The position numbers and the translations under genes are program-made. From IMG/VR virus record IMGVR_UViG_3300036781_000574, positions 1 through 40,307 of that record: a stretch of DNA of 40,307 nt; one strand, 5' to 3'. Origin of the DNA: a virus. Below the pieces are notes generated by a model. It saw nothing but the letters and a program-made list of their open reading frames with translations. It had not been told where the DNA came from and made no database searches. Positions 13,605 through 20,153 of this stretch are shown in pieces (the first letter of the stretch is position 1; each line of letters opens with the position of its first letter).

Positions 13605-13633
13605 AGTCTAAGTCGGTGGGTATACCCTGTCAA
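13605..13633 (-). promoter_or_regulatory. Near-consensus leftward promoter
   Basis: On the minus strand a consensus TTGACA (13628-13633), a 17-bp spacer and TAGACT (13605-13610) form the strongest promoter visible in the window. It drives the operon 13563-10669. The spacer and -35 are covered by the operator palindrome, so it should be tightly repressible. Confidence 0.75.
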
Positions 13634-13645
13634 TTGGTATACCCA
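13617..13645. promoter_or_regulatory. Operator: 10-bp inverted repeat over the promoter
   Basis: TGGGTATACC and GGTATACCCA are perfect inverted 10-bp arms separated by 9 bp. Each arm contains the self-palindrome GGTATACC, so two dimers could bind side by side. The site overlaps the -35 and spacer of the leftward promoter and lies upstream of the divergent RHH gene (13748), its likely regulator. A third partial copy (GTCTACCCA) follows at about 13654-13662. Confidence 0.65.
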
Positions 13646-13747
13646 GTGTGCTAGTCTACCCAGTGCGTCCGGCATGAATGGAGCCCACGAACCGGCGGTG
13701 TTAGAGTGGACGGGACCCCCAGCTCACTCACTCGTCGGAGCCCCAAC

Positions 13748-13939
13748 GTGACCGAGCCCGAGAAACGCCCACGCAACCCGCATGTCAGGATGGAAGCCGC
13801 TCTCTACGCCAAGGCGAAGAAGCTCGCCGCGTTGCGAGGGGTTAACCTGAGCGACATGATCGCGGAGGTCGTCCGGCCTTGGGTCGACCGCGAGTGGTCC
13901 AAGGAAGTGAAGAAGCTGAAGGAAGAAGAGGGGACTTGA
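13748..13939 (+). CDS. RHH-type repressor, divergent from the 13563-10669 operon
   Basis: This encodes 63 residues from GTG at 13748, with GGAG upstream. The pattern is typical of RHH proteins: basic arm (EPEKRPRNPHVRMEAAL), helix 1 (YAKAKKLAALRG), turn, helix 2 (LSDMIAEVVRPWVDREW) and a charged tail. Together with the facing promoter and perfect operator it forms a complete repressor/operator unit. It probably keeps the small-gene operon silent in the prophage. Confidence 0.7.
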   Translation: MTEPEKRPRNPHVRMEAALYAKAKKLAALRGVNLSDMIAEVVRPWVDREWSKEVKKLKEEEGT

Positions 13940-13940
13940 G

Positions 13941-14057
13941 ATGAAGACGCGACTCGGCGCCGTGTCCCACGAACCCTGGATGGGCCGGCCCGTGATGTGG
14001 GGCACCTGGGCCGGCGTTCGTCACGTCGTCACGAATACCGCTGTGATCGGGGCCTGA
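13941..14057 (+). pseudogene. Truncated paralogue of the protein at 10669-10944
   Basis: The frame starts at ATG 13941, two bases after the RHH stop, and gives 38 residues ending at TGA 14055-14057. PWMGRPVMWGTWAGVRHVV matches PWMDRPVMWSLRGGVTHVV of the gene at 10669-10944 almost position by position. The cysteine-rich second half is missing. It may be a decayed copy, or a short functional protein coupled to the RHH gene. Duplication within the genome or independent acquisition would both explain it. Confidence 0.6.
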
Positions 14058-14101
14058 GTCGGCCAGACCTTCCCCAGCGATCAGTCTTCGGCCATTCCCC
14101 A

Positions 14102-14473
14102 TCAGGCCGGCGGCGCGGGTTCGGCTCCCTCAGACGCGGGCAGCACGGCGAACCGATGGCGGCTCTGGTACCAAGCCAGTGCGTCCCGCCTCAGTTGCTC
14201 ATACTGGCCGACTCCGATGAGGCCACTCTCACACCAGTGCTTCCACCGGGTGAGTCTCTTCTCGAGGACCCTGTCGGAAGCCAGGTAAAGGTACAGCGGC
14301 CCGATTGGCAGCATGAACCCCGCCGAGAACCAGACGACAGAACTCGCGTGGGCAGCCTGGCTCGCGAAGACCGCCAGGCTGCCGCACGACAGGCAGGCGG
14401 CCCCGTACATTGAGACCGCCTCGACTAGCCCGGCCAGCACGCGGCCACGGGAGGCGAACCAGTTTTCAGGCAT
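14102..14473 (-). CDS. Membrane protein, 123 aa, two TM segments
   Basis: Hydrophobic segments lie at about residues 12-34 and 46-66 (VVWFSAGFMLPIGPLYLYLA). A basic amphipathic helix (RVLEKRLTRWKHWC) and a soluble tail follow. It overlaps the preceding gene by 8 bp and is the last gene of the recombinase operon. With the coiled-coil membrane protein encoded just upstream it may form a membrane complex. No family recognised. Confidence 0.65.
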   Translation of the reverse strand: MPENWFASRGRVLAGLVEAVSMYGAACLSCGSLAVFASQAAHASSVVWFSAGFMLPIGPLYLYLASDRVLEKRLTRWKHWCESGLIGVGQYEQLRRDALAWYQSRHRFAVLPASEGAEPAPPA

Positions 14474-15026
14474 GTTCGGGGTGCACCAGAGCGGCCATCA
14501 GGAAGGTCGGTAGAGCGCCGGCCAAGAACCCCGCCCAGAGCGGGCCGAGGGCCAGGGCCGATGCTAGGAACATCCCCGCCGAGCCAACTGTCATGACGAG
14601 TGCCCCGGCACTGTGGTAGCGATCGAGGCCATCAAGGTGAAGACGGAAACGACCCCAGACGCCCGGTACAGACTTCGGGTATTGTGTGTTCTCCTGCTCG
14701 ACTACCGGAAGGATCTCGGCTTGTAGCTTGGATCGCTTGATCCGCTCGCACTGCTCCAACTGCTCGATCTGCTCGACAAGCATTTTCCGCTCGTTGTCCA
14801 GCACGGCAAGCTTGGCCTTCAGCGCGATCGGGTAGATCGTCCCAATCCGCGTGCGATTGGCGAACTCGGTCAGCTTGGCCAACTCGTCCTGCACCGTGGC
14901 CAGCCTGAACGTCAGTAATTTCAGCTCCTCGGCCAGCCGCCTGGCCGATAACGACCCGGTCATTCCGTCGCTCTTCAGGCCGAAGGCCGGCCCTTTTGCA
15001 GCTCTCTTGCGCCTTCTGTGGGCCAT
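14466..15026 (-). CDS. Coiled-coil membrane protein, 186 aa
   Basis: The start at 15026 follows GGAAGGA and lies just after the end of the recombinase gene. The order is a basic N-terminus (AHRRRKRAAKG), a long coiled coil (about residues 25-110, including LDNERKMLVEQIEQLEQCE), a linker, and two hydrophobic helices (about 140-160 and 163-182). A cytosolic coiled coil anchored at the membrane next to two recombinases is an unusual association. A role in segregation, anchoring or exclusion is conceivable, with no direct evidence. Confidence 0.68.
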   Translation of the reverse strand: MAHRRRKRAAKGPAFGLKSDGMTGSLSARRLAEELKLLTFRLATVQDELAKLTEFANRTRIGTIYPIALKAKLAVLDNERKMLVEQIEQLEQCERIKRSKLQAEILPVVEQENTQYPKSVPGVWGRFRLHLDGLDRYHSAGALVMTVGSAGMFLASALALGPLWAGFLAGALPTFLMAALVHPEHA

Positions 15027-15030
15027 GCGC

Positions 15031-15648
15031 TTAGTCCTTCCAGAACCCCTTGAACCGGTCCGAGGCGAGGGCAGTGTATTTGACGGTGTGCTGGATGTTA
15101 CGGTGCCCAAGATACTGCTGAATGGACCGGGTATCCTGCCCGTCGTTTGCCAATTTGAAGCCGGTCGCGTGCCGAAGCATATGGGGGTGGGCAGGGAAGG
15201 GAAGCCCAGCGGCCACGCCGGCGCGAGCCACGATCTTCCGGAACCCCGATTCGCTCATCGGTCCATCGCGTTCGCTGGCGAAAACATAGGGACCTTCCGG
15301 GTGTTCCCGGAGCACTTTCCTCAAAGCCCGGATCGCCCATCCGGCGAGTGGATGTGTCGAAGGGATTCCTCTCTTGGCCCGGCGGACATGGAGCTGCCCT
15401 CCCTCGAGGTCGACCTGGTCGCGCCTTAGTGCCACCAACTCACTGACCCTTAAGCCATGGCGGGCGGCCAGACGGACCATAAGTGCATCGCGGGTGCCGT
15501 GGCGGCCCAGCTCAGCCGCAGCCTTGGCGAGGCGCTCGACCTCCTCAGGTGTCAGATGTTCTCGACCGCGGACCTCGACGTTGGGCCGACGGAGAGGCGG
15601 CGAGGATCTCGCCGGCACGGTCTCGCCGACTGGTTTCTTCACGCCCAT
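15031..15648 (-). CDS. Tyrosine recombinase, catalytic-domain-only (FimB/FimE size class)
   Basis: This encodes 205 residues, with no core-binding domain. The full catalytic set is present: R67 (HGLRVSEL), K92 (RAKRG), H156 and R159 (HPHMLRHATG), H182 (YLGHRNIQHT) and Y191 (VKYTAL). FimB/FimE-like enzymes of this size invert or resolve DNA at short inverted arms. A perfect 13-6-13 palindrome lies 93 bp upstream. A copy of one arm overlaps the ribosome-binding region (15650-15662), which suggests the enzyme also controls its own expression. It is in one operon with the larger recombinase at 15844-16860. Confidence 0.88.
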   Translation of the reverse strand: MGVKKPVGETVPARSSPPLRRPNVEVRGREHLTPEEVERLAKAAAELGRHGTRDALMVRLAARHGLRVSELVALRRDQVDLEGGQLHVRRAKRGIPSTHPLAGWAIRALRKVLREHPEGPYVFASERDGPMSESGFRKIVARAGVAAGLPFPAHPHMLRHATGFKLANDGQDTRSIQQYLGHRNIQHTVKYTALASDRFKGFWKD

Positions 15649-15649
15649 G

Positions 15650-15662
15650 GAAACTTTCCCGT
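15650..15662 (+). repeat. Isolated half-site GAAACTTTCCCGT
   Basis: This 13-bp sequence is repeated exactly at 15738-15750 as the outer part of the left arm of the palindrome. It lies immediately upstream of the start codon at 15648 (minus strand) and includes the GGGAAAG that would serve as its ribosome site. It could be an accessory or regulatory binding site for the recombinase. Confidence 0.5.
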
Positions 15663-15740
15663 TTTGGATGGTCGGGGTGGGTCGGAGCTGCTCACTCGTG
15701 AAGCGGCCCCGATCCTTTCTTCGATATTACCTTGGCAGAA

Positions 15741-15772
15741 ACTTTCCCGTAAATGGCCTTTTACGGGAAAGT
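15741..15772. other. lox/dif-like palindromic site, 13-6-13
   Basis: ACTTTCCCGTAAA, the 6-bp asymmetric centre TGGCCT, and TTTACGGGAAAGT form two perfect 13-bp inverted arms. This matches the layout of tyrosine-recombinase core sites (loxP 13-8-13, dif 11-6-11). It lies in the 195-bp gap between two tyrosine recombinase genes. No T-tract follows on either strand, so it does not look like a terminator. I noticed no second full copy elsewhere. A single site per circle fits multimer resolution or integration at a host dif-like site. Confidence 0.62.
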
Positions 15773-15843
15773 CTCCTTTCCCGGCGCAAGACGAGGGGTC
15801 GCAACGCATCTAGGAATGGCTTATATGACGCGCCGGGCAACGT

Positions 15844-16860
15844 CTATTTCCCAGCGCCGCGGCCCCTTCGCTTCGGCGTTCCCATCGACCGCGTAATGTC
15901 GCCCCCGACGTCCTTTCTCCGGTCGTCGTAAATTAACACCGTGTCGATCTTTCCATGCCTCGAGAAGGACCGGACGTCTCGGACATCCCAGCCTCCATCG
16001 AGCGCCTCGGTGATCGCCTGGTGTCTGAGGCCGTGCGCGCGTACCGTGCGCCCCACTTTGGCACGCACCGCGAGCGCTTTGACCAGCCGATTGACCGACT
16101 CGCCGGTGAGACGGCCGGATTCGACTTGCGCCCGATCGGTGCGGAGGAAGAGCGCGCCGGGAAACTCGCCACGCACGGAGAGCCACTTGGCGATCGCCGC
16201 GGTGGTCCGCGCGTTGATGGTCAGCCACTCCTTCTGTCGGCGACCCTTCCCGAGGACCTGCACCGCGGGACGGGTCGGATCGAAATCGTCCGGATGATCG
16301 AGCGTGACCACTTCCCCTCGTCGGAGGGCTCGATCGTGGAGCAGGAGGAGCACGGCCAGGTCCCGGATCGGTTGCGACCCGCCGTCGGCTGCCTCGCGCT
16401 CGGCCAGCTCGAGCAGCTTCTTCCAACCCGCAGTCCCCGGGCCTGAGCAATCCCGGAACGCCTCCGCCTTGGGTGGGTCAAGCTCCAACTTGAGCGAGGT
16501 CAGCCCGACGATCCGGCCCCGATCCGTCGCGCGACGCAGAGCCGCCAGCCGTCGCGCGATCGTCGCCGGCGAGAGCTTATGCGCCTCCATCTCGGACTGG
16601 TATGCGAGAACCAGGGCATTCGCCGCCCCTTGCTCGAGCCGGTACAGATGCAAGAGAGCTGCCTGGCCGTCGAGCTCGCCGGTGAACGCGGCGAAGGCGC
16701 GATAATCCTTCGTGTAGCCCGCCGCTGACTGTGGGGACAGCCCCGTCAGGATTAGGCCCAAGAGGTCGAGGGACGGGGCGACAGGCAACGCGCAAACTTC
16801 ACCAGAGCGCCTAACCAGACCATTACAGGCTTTGTCTGGCTCTCCCCATTCTGATATCAT
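15844..16860 (-). CDS. Tyrosine recombinase, two-domain
   Basis: This encodes 338 residues. A SAM-like core-binding domain spans about 38-125 (SPQSAAGYTKDYRAFAAFTG; TIARRLAALRRA) and the catalytic domain about 140-325. Visible residues are R180 (RALRRGEVV), K205 (LGKGRRQK), H276 and R279 (AHGLRHQAIT), H302 (FSRHGKIDT) and Y311 (VLIYDD). The architecture is XerC/D- or Cre-like. It overlaps the upstream gene by ATGA and precedes the palindromic site and the smaller recombinase. With a separate integrase at 2386 beside attP, this pair probably serves another reaction. Confidence 0.88.
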   Translation of the reverse strand: MISEWGEPDKACNGLVRRSGEVCALPVAPSLDLLGLILTGLSPQSAAGYTKDYRAFAAFTGELDGQAALLHLYRLEQGAANALVLAYQSEMEAHKLSPATIARRLAALRRATDRGRIVGLTSLKLELDPPKAEAFRDCSGPGTAGWKKLLELAEREAADGGSQPIRDLAVLLLLHDRALRRGEVVTLDHPDDFDPTRPAVQVLGKGRRQKEWLTINARTTAAIAKWLSVRGEFPGALFLRTDRAQVESGRLTGESVNRLVKALAVRAKVGRTVRAHGLRHQAITEALDGGWDVRDVRSFSRHGKIDTVLIYDDRRKDVGGDITRSMGTPKRRGRGAGK

Positions 16861-17381
16861 GCCGACGCTTTCCGCCGGCGATCGCGGCGATGATCGATCA
16901 GGACCGGGTGACCCCAGATCATCACGGGTTCGCCGGACCAGGTATCGAGCAGGTACTTCGGGGCCATCATGGGATCGGGTTGGGACACCGGATCGGCGAC
17001 CAGCTCAGGGAAGGGGAGACGGCACCCTCGCGCGTGCTTCGGGAGCACCACGCAATCCGACCCCTTGCCCTCCATCACCCAGAACGGCACCTCGAGCTCG
17101 GCACCGTCCTCGACCTCCATCCGCTCGTCGATCTCAACGCCGAGGATGTAGGCGCCCCATTCCGACAGGGTGACCAGGTCCTCTTTGAGCCCCGGCCCGA
17201 CGAGTGGTTCCCACCGGGCCGCCAGGTCGAGCGCGAGCAGCTCGGCGATCGTGTCGCCGGCGACACCCGACAGCTCGAGCGCCGTGACCGAGCTCCACGC
17301 TTCCTCCCCCTCGACGATCGCCTCCAGTGCGGCCCACTGGTCGACCGTCAAAGCTCCCCTCACTTGCGTCGCCAGCTCCAT
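16857..17381 (-). CDS. Hypothetical protein, 174 aa, first gene of the recombinase operon
   Basis: The N-terminal 75 residues resemble a small helical bundle or winged helix (LTVDQWAALEAIVEGEE; GVAGDTIAELLALDLAARW). The second half is strand- and proline-rich (EVPFWVMEGKGSDCVVLPKHA) and ends in a basic tail. The stop overlaps the start of the recombinase gene (ATGA). It may be a regulatory subunit or directionality factor for the recombinases, judging only by position. Confidence 0.62.
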   Translation of the reverse strand: MELATQVRGALTVDQWAALEAIVEGEEAWSSVTALELSGVAGDTIAELLALDLAARWEPLVGPGLKEDLVTLSEWGAYILGVEIDERMEVEDGAELEVPFWVMEGKGSDCVVLPKHARGCRLPFPELVADPVSQPDPMMAPKYLLDTWSGEPVMIWGHPVLIDHRRDRRRKASA

Positions 17382-17671
17382 CGCCGAGACTCCCTTCGTC
17401 CAGGGGTGAAGGGAGCCACTGTACGGGCGAGCTTATAACCATGTGGAGACCACATCCGGTCTGTTGGATTTGATTGCGCGTCAGGCGCCCCACGACGTCA
17501 TTTTTGGGAATTTGCTCATCCCCGTCGACCGCACGGACTTGGGAACGACTCACGGGTGATGAATGTCATTGAGCTCATGACACGGAGGCGCAATCTGAGC
17601 CCATAGGGTAGACACCCGTGATCGCCGCGACGACGCGGCCCAACTCACGAAGACGAGAGGGATCGACGACG
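17382..17671. promoter_or_regulatory. Divergent control region between recombinase operon and late operon
   Basis: This 290-bp stretch has no convincing gene. A TATAAG -10 candidate for the leftward operon lies at 17432-17437 (minus strand) without a good -35. Next to it is the perfect palindrome ATGTGG-AGA-CCACAT (17441-17455). An imperfect palindrome GTCAT...ATGAC lies at 17565-17581. ACTGTACGGGCGA at 17418-17430 also occurs at the centre of the iteron dyad. The late rightward promoter must be here or just downstream, but no consensus form is seen, which suggests that it needs an activator. Confidence 0.5.
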
Positions 17672-17941
17672 ATGAGCCTCGCACACACCCTTCTCCGGCC
17701 CGAGCCGGCCGGTTCTCCGACCGGCCGTCGCGGACGTGTCCGGGTCGACCAGTCCCCCGAGCAACGGCAGCTCCATATCGCCTGCGCGTCGGCTCGCTTG
17801 CTCTACGGCAAGTCGGTCGCCGACTGCGCAGCCGCGTTCGACATCAGCGCTCGCACCGTCCAGCTCTGGACGGCCAAGGCCCTTGGTTATGAGGGTCCGA
17901 TGGCCGACGTGCTCCGACGTGCCCAGGCGCTGCTCAACTGA
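17672..17941 (+). CDS. Helix-turn-helix protein, first gene of the late operon
   Basis: This encodes 89 residues. A basic N-terminus leads to a clear HTH at about residues 43-70 (LLYGKSVADCAAAFDISARTVQLWTAKALG), of the kind found in small activators and terminase small subunits. GAGAGG precedes the ATG at 17672; an in-frame GTG at 17618 is possible. As the first gene of the 23-kb late operon, which lacks a visible consensus promoter, it is a candidate late activator. Its stop overlaps the next start by one base. Confidence 0.62.
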   Translation: MSLAHTLLRPEPAGSPTGRRGRVRVDQSPEQRQLHIACASARLLYGKSVADCAAAFDISARTVQLWTAKALGYEGPMADVLRRAQALLN

Positions 17942-18141
17942 TGTCGGAGCTATCCCGGCTGAAGGATCATGCGCGCTGGCTGCGCCGAGAGGCCCGGCTC
18001 GAGCTGATCTGGATTACCAACCTCAAGCGGAACCAGGCCCCCGACGAGCTGCTCGCCGAGCACCACACCCGCAAGGCCAAGCTCGAGCGGACCGCCGCCG
18101 CAGCCGAGGCCCGCATTGCGGAGCTTTCCGAGGTCGCCTGA
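17941..18141 (+). CDS. Small helical protein, 66 aa
   Basis: The protein is entirely helical and charged (SRLKDHARWLRREARLELIW; KAKLERTAAAAEARIAELSE), probably a coiled coil. It starts at the TGATG junction with the HTH gene. It could be a partner of that protein or an adaptor in virion assembly; there is no specific evidence. Confidence 0.62.
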   Translation: MSELSRLKDHARWLRREARLELIWITNLKRNQAPDELLAEHHTRKAKLERTAAAAEARIAELSEVA

Positions 18142-18145
18142 TCCC

Positions 18146-18259
18146 ATGCGCAAGCGACGGGCCGTCGACCTCCTTCTCGATCCGATTCTCCATCTGGTCG
18201 TCTTCGCCCTCGTCTTCGCGTTGTGGATCGCCACCCTCTCCGAAAGCATCGAACCATGA
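18146..18259 (+). CDS. Single-TM miniprotein, 37 aa
   Basis: The reading frame gives MRKRRAVDLLLDPILHLV and continues through one hydrophobic helix (about residues 12-30) to a short polar end (SESIEP). The basic N-terminus predicts N-in topology. The stop overlaps the next start (ATGA), and it lies four bases after the preceding gene. The size and topology fit a pinholin- or spanin-like component, but nothing proves it. Confidence 0.6.
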   Translation: MRKRRAVDLLLDPILHLVVFALVFALWIATLSESIEP

Positions 18260-18657
18260 ACCCGCATGAGAACCGGCCCACGCCGGTCATCGTCCCGATC
18301 GAACTCGTCCTGGTCGTCGTGGCCCTGGTCGGCCTCTTCGCCGTGGTCGGCTACGCCGTCCCGCCGCGGCCCTCGGTCCCCCACTCCATCCAGATCGCGG
18401 CCGAGATGCCCACGGCGCCCGTGGCTCCGGTCGTGGCAACGGAACCGGAACGTGCCCCCACGGCCGAGCCGGAACCTGCTCAGGAACCCGTACCCAGTTT
18501 CGCCGACCTCGAGATCGCCGGCCGTCCCGACCGTGATCGGCCGGGTGGCCAGCGTCCCCAGTCCCGCCCATCGCAGGGCGGTGGTTGCTATATCGGCCCG
18601 GGTGGCCGTCAGGTCTGCCCGCCGGCCAACGGCTCATTCCTCTTCCGACGCAGGTGA
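18256..18657 (+). CDS. Membrane-anchored proline-rich protein, 133 aa
   Basis: One TM helix lies at about residues 13-35 (IELVLVVVALVGLFAVVGYA), N-in. It is followed by an exported Pro/Glu-rich stretch (about 36-90) and a Gly/Cys end (GGGCYIGPGGRQVCPP) with two cysteines that could form a disulphide. The layout resembles inner-membrane spanin-type proteins, although the outside part is proline-rich rather than a coiled coil. It sits between two other small membrane genes and directly upstream of the exported protease. Confidence 0.62.
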   Translation: MNPHENRPTPVIVPIELVLVVVALVGLFAVVGYAVPPRPSVPHSIQIAAEMPTAPVAPVVATEPERAPTAEPEPAQEPVPSFADLEIAGRPDRDRPGGQRPQSRPSQGGGCYIGPGGRQVCPPANGSFLFRRR

Positions 18658-18660
18658 CCA

Positions 18661-18909
18661 GTGCCCTTACCCTTCAAGATCGTCCCGCCCCCGATGCCCG
18701 AGATCCATTTCCTCGGTGAGCGCCTTCCGGGCGTCAAAGCCGCCGTCGAGATGGCGTTCACCGGTGGGTTCGAGGCCGGGTTGGGCCAGGGCTTCCAGGG
18801 CGGATTGTCAGTCGGCATCCTCCTCGGCGTCACAGCCACGGCGATCATCGCCATCGTTCTGATCTTCGCCCTCCTCCGCTTTACCAGCCGCCCCCGGAGT
18901 TCGCCGTGA
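18661..18909 (+). CDS. Small membrane protein, 82 aa
   Basis: The start is GTG at 18661. The N-terminal half is soluble with a Gly-rich stretch (MAFTGGFEAGLGQGFQGGL). A strongly hydrophobic helix follows at about residues 48-72 (GVTATAIIAIVLIFALLRF) with a short basic tail. It overlaps the protease gene by four bases (GTGA), so the two products are made together. A holin-like or protease-partner role is possible. Confidence 0.6.
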   Translation: MPLPFKIVPPPMPEIHFLGERLPGVKAAVEMAFTGGFEAGLGQGFQGGLSVGILLGVTATAIIAIVLIFALLRFTSRPRSSP

Positions 18910-20087
18910 GACACGTCGCCGTTGCAGTGGTTGCCCTCCTGTCCCTCCTGCCCAGCCCCGCCCGTGCCGACATCGGCAAGCCCTGGCAGGTCGCGGTCAG
19001 GGTCAAGGTCATTGGCGAGCAGACGTCGTTGGGATCTGGGACCGTCGTCGCATCCGGTACGCAGTTCTCCTACATACTAACCTGCGCTCATATCTTTTCC
19101 GAAGCGACCAAGGACAGCCAGATCGTGGTCGACCTGTTTGACGGGAAGATGGTCGATCAACAAGTCCACTACAAGGAAAGCTTCCAGGCCAAGGTGATCG
19201 ACTTCGATCCTGACCTCGACGTCGGGCTGGTCGTGATCAGTCCGCGAAAGCTCCTCCCCGCGGCCCCAGTCGTCCCGCTCGGCTGGCTTCCCGCTCAGAA
19301 TGAGAGACTGGTCGCAACGGGTTGCGGCTCCGGCGAGGACTCGATCATCTGGTCGACGAATGCCCTGCGTCTTACTCGAGTAGGCAAGGGGAATTACGTT
19401 GGGCTGGAGTGCTCCCAGGAGCCACGACAGGGCCGCTCCGGAGGCGGTCTCCACCGATCCGACGGGAGGGTTTGCGGGGTTCTCGATTTCGGATCGGACT
19501 CGACCGACTCGGGCATCTATGCAGCCCCCGACTCGATCCACCGGTTGCTCAAACGCTGCAAGCTGCTCGAGTTGTGCACCGCAGATCCGACTCAGTACCA
19601 GCCAGGCTCGGCGGCTCCCAAAGCAAAGCCCAATCCGACGGCCAAGCCAGCCTTGCCCCGGCCTCCGAGCCAACCCGTCACGGACCCCGCGCTACAGCTC
19701 GGGCAACCTGCCGAGGTCGCAACGGTTCCGACTCCGACCCCGCCAGCGAAGGGCTTCGACGCTTCGGATCCGATGCACTGGGTTGCGATCGGCACCATCA
19801 TCGGGATCCTTCTCCTCGCATGCCTGATCGCGGCCCGCAACCCGGCCAACCGCGTCCAGTTCTCCCCAATGGCAACCGCCTTCCACCGCCCGCCGCCACC
19901 GACCTCTGAGGACGTCGTCACGATCTACCGCGACTATGAGCGGCGGATCCTAACCCTCGAAGAGCATAAGAGGCAGGAGCGGGAGAAAACCGCACGGGAC
20001 GAGGCGGACCTGGTCAAGGCCGAGGAAGCACGTCTCCGCGTGATCGCTGAGGAAGCGACGCCGGCCGAAGCAGCCCCAAAAGCCTAA
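18906..20087 (+). CDS. Exported, membrane-anchored trypsin-like serine protease
   Basis: This encodes 393 residues. A signal peptide (1-21, ending PARA) leads into a chymotrypsin-fold domain (about 25-220) with the triad H62 (YILTCAHIF), D105 (DPDLDVGLVV) and S178 (RQGRSGGGLHR). A Pro-rich linker (230-285), one TM helix (291-309) and a cytoplasmic charged coiled coil (335-380) follow. The protease would act outside the inner membrane, tethered to it. Host-like trypsin-type proteases are unusual in a phage late operon. With three small membrane proteins encoded just upstream and no endolysin recognised, a role in lysis or egress is suggested. Host-protein processing or superinfection control are alternatives. 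Confidence 0.82.
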   Translation: MRHVAVAVVALLSLLPSPARADIGKPWQVAVRVKVIGEQTSLGSGTVVASGTQFSYILTCAHIFSEATKDSQIVVDLFDGKMVDQQVHYKESFQAKVIDFDPDLDVGLVVISPRKLLPAAPVVPLGWLPAQNERLVATGCGSGEDSIIWSTNALRLTRVGKGNYVGLECSQEPRQGRSGGGLHRSDGRVCGVLDFGSDSTDSGIYAAPDSIHRLLKRCKLLELCTADPTQYQPGSAAPKAKPNPTAKPALPRPPSQPVTDPALQLGQPAEVATVPTPTPPAKGFDASDPMHWVAIGTIIGILLLACLIAARNPANRVQFSPMATAFHRPPPPTSEDVVTIYRDYERRILTLEEHKRQEREKTARDEADLVKAEEARLRVIAEEATPAEAAPKA

Positions 20088-20088
20088 A

Positions 20089-20104
20089 GCCGCGGCGCCG
20101 CGGC
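20089..20104 (+). promoter_or_regulatory. GC-rich palindrome after the protease gene
   Basis: GCCGCGGCGCCGCGGC is a perfect 16-bp palindrome directly after the protease stop codon. It could form a short hairpin that weakens read-through or protects the mRNA end. No T-tract follows. Confidence 0.35.
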
Positions 20105-20153
20105 CTCGGCACCTGGTCCATCTATCTGCATCCACTCGCGAGGGAACTTCTCA

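Noticed and set aside
15741-15772. Palindrome as an intrinsic terminator
   Set aside because: No T-tract on either strand and no transcript obviously ending there; the 13-6-13 layout and neighbours fit a recombination site better.
17561-17608. 15-codon leader frame MNVIELMTRRRNLSP upstream of the late operon
   Set aside because: No adequate ribosome site and no attenuator-like hairpins; too short to support.
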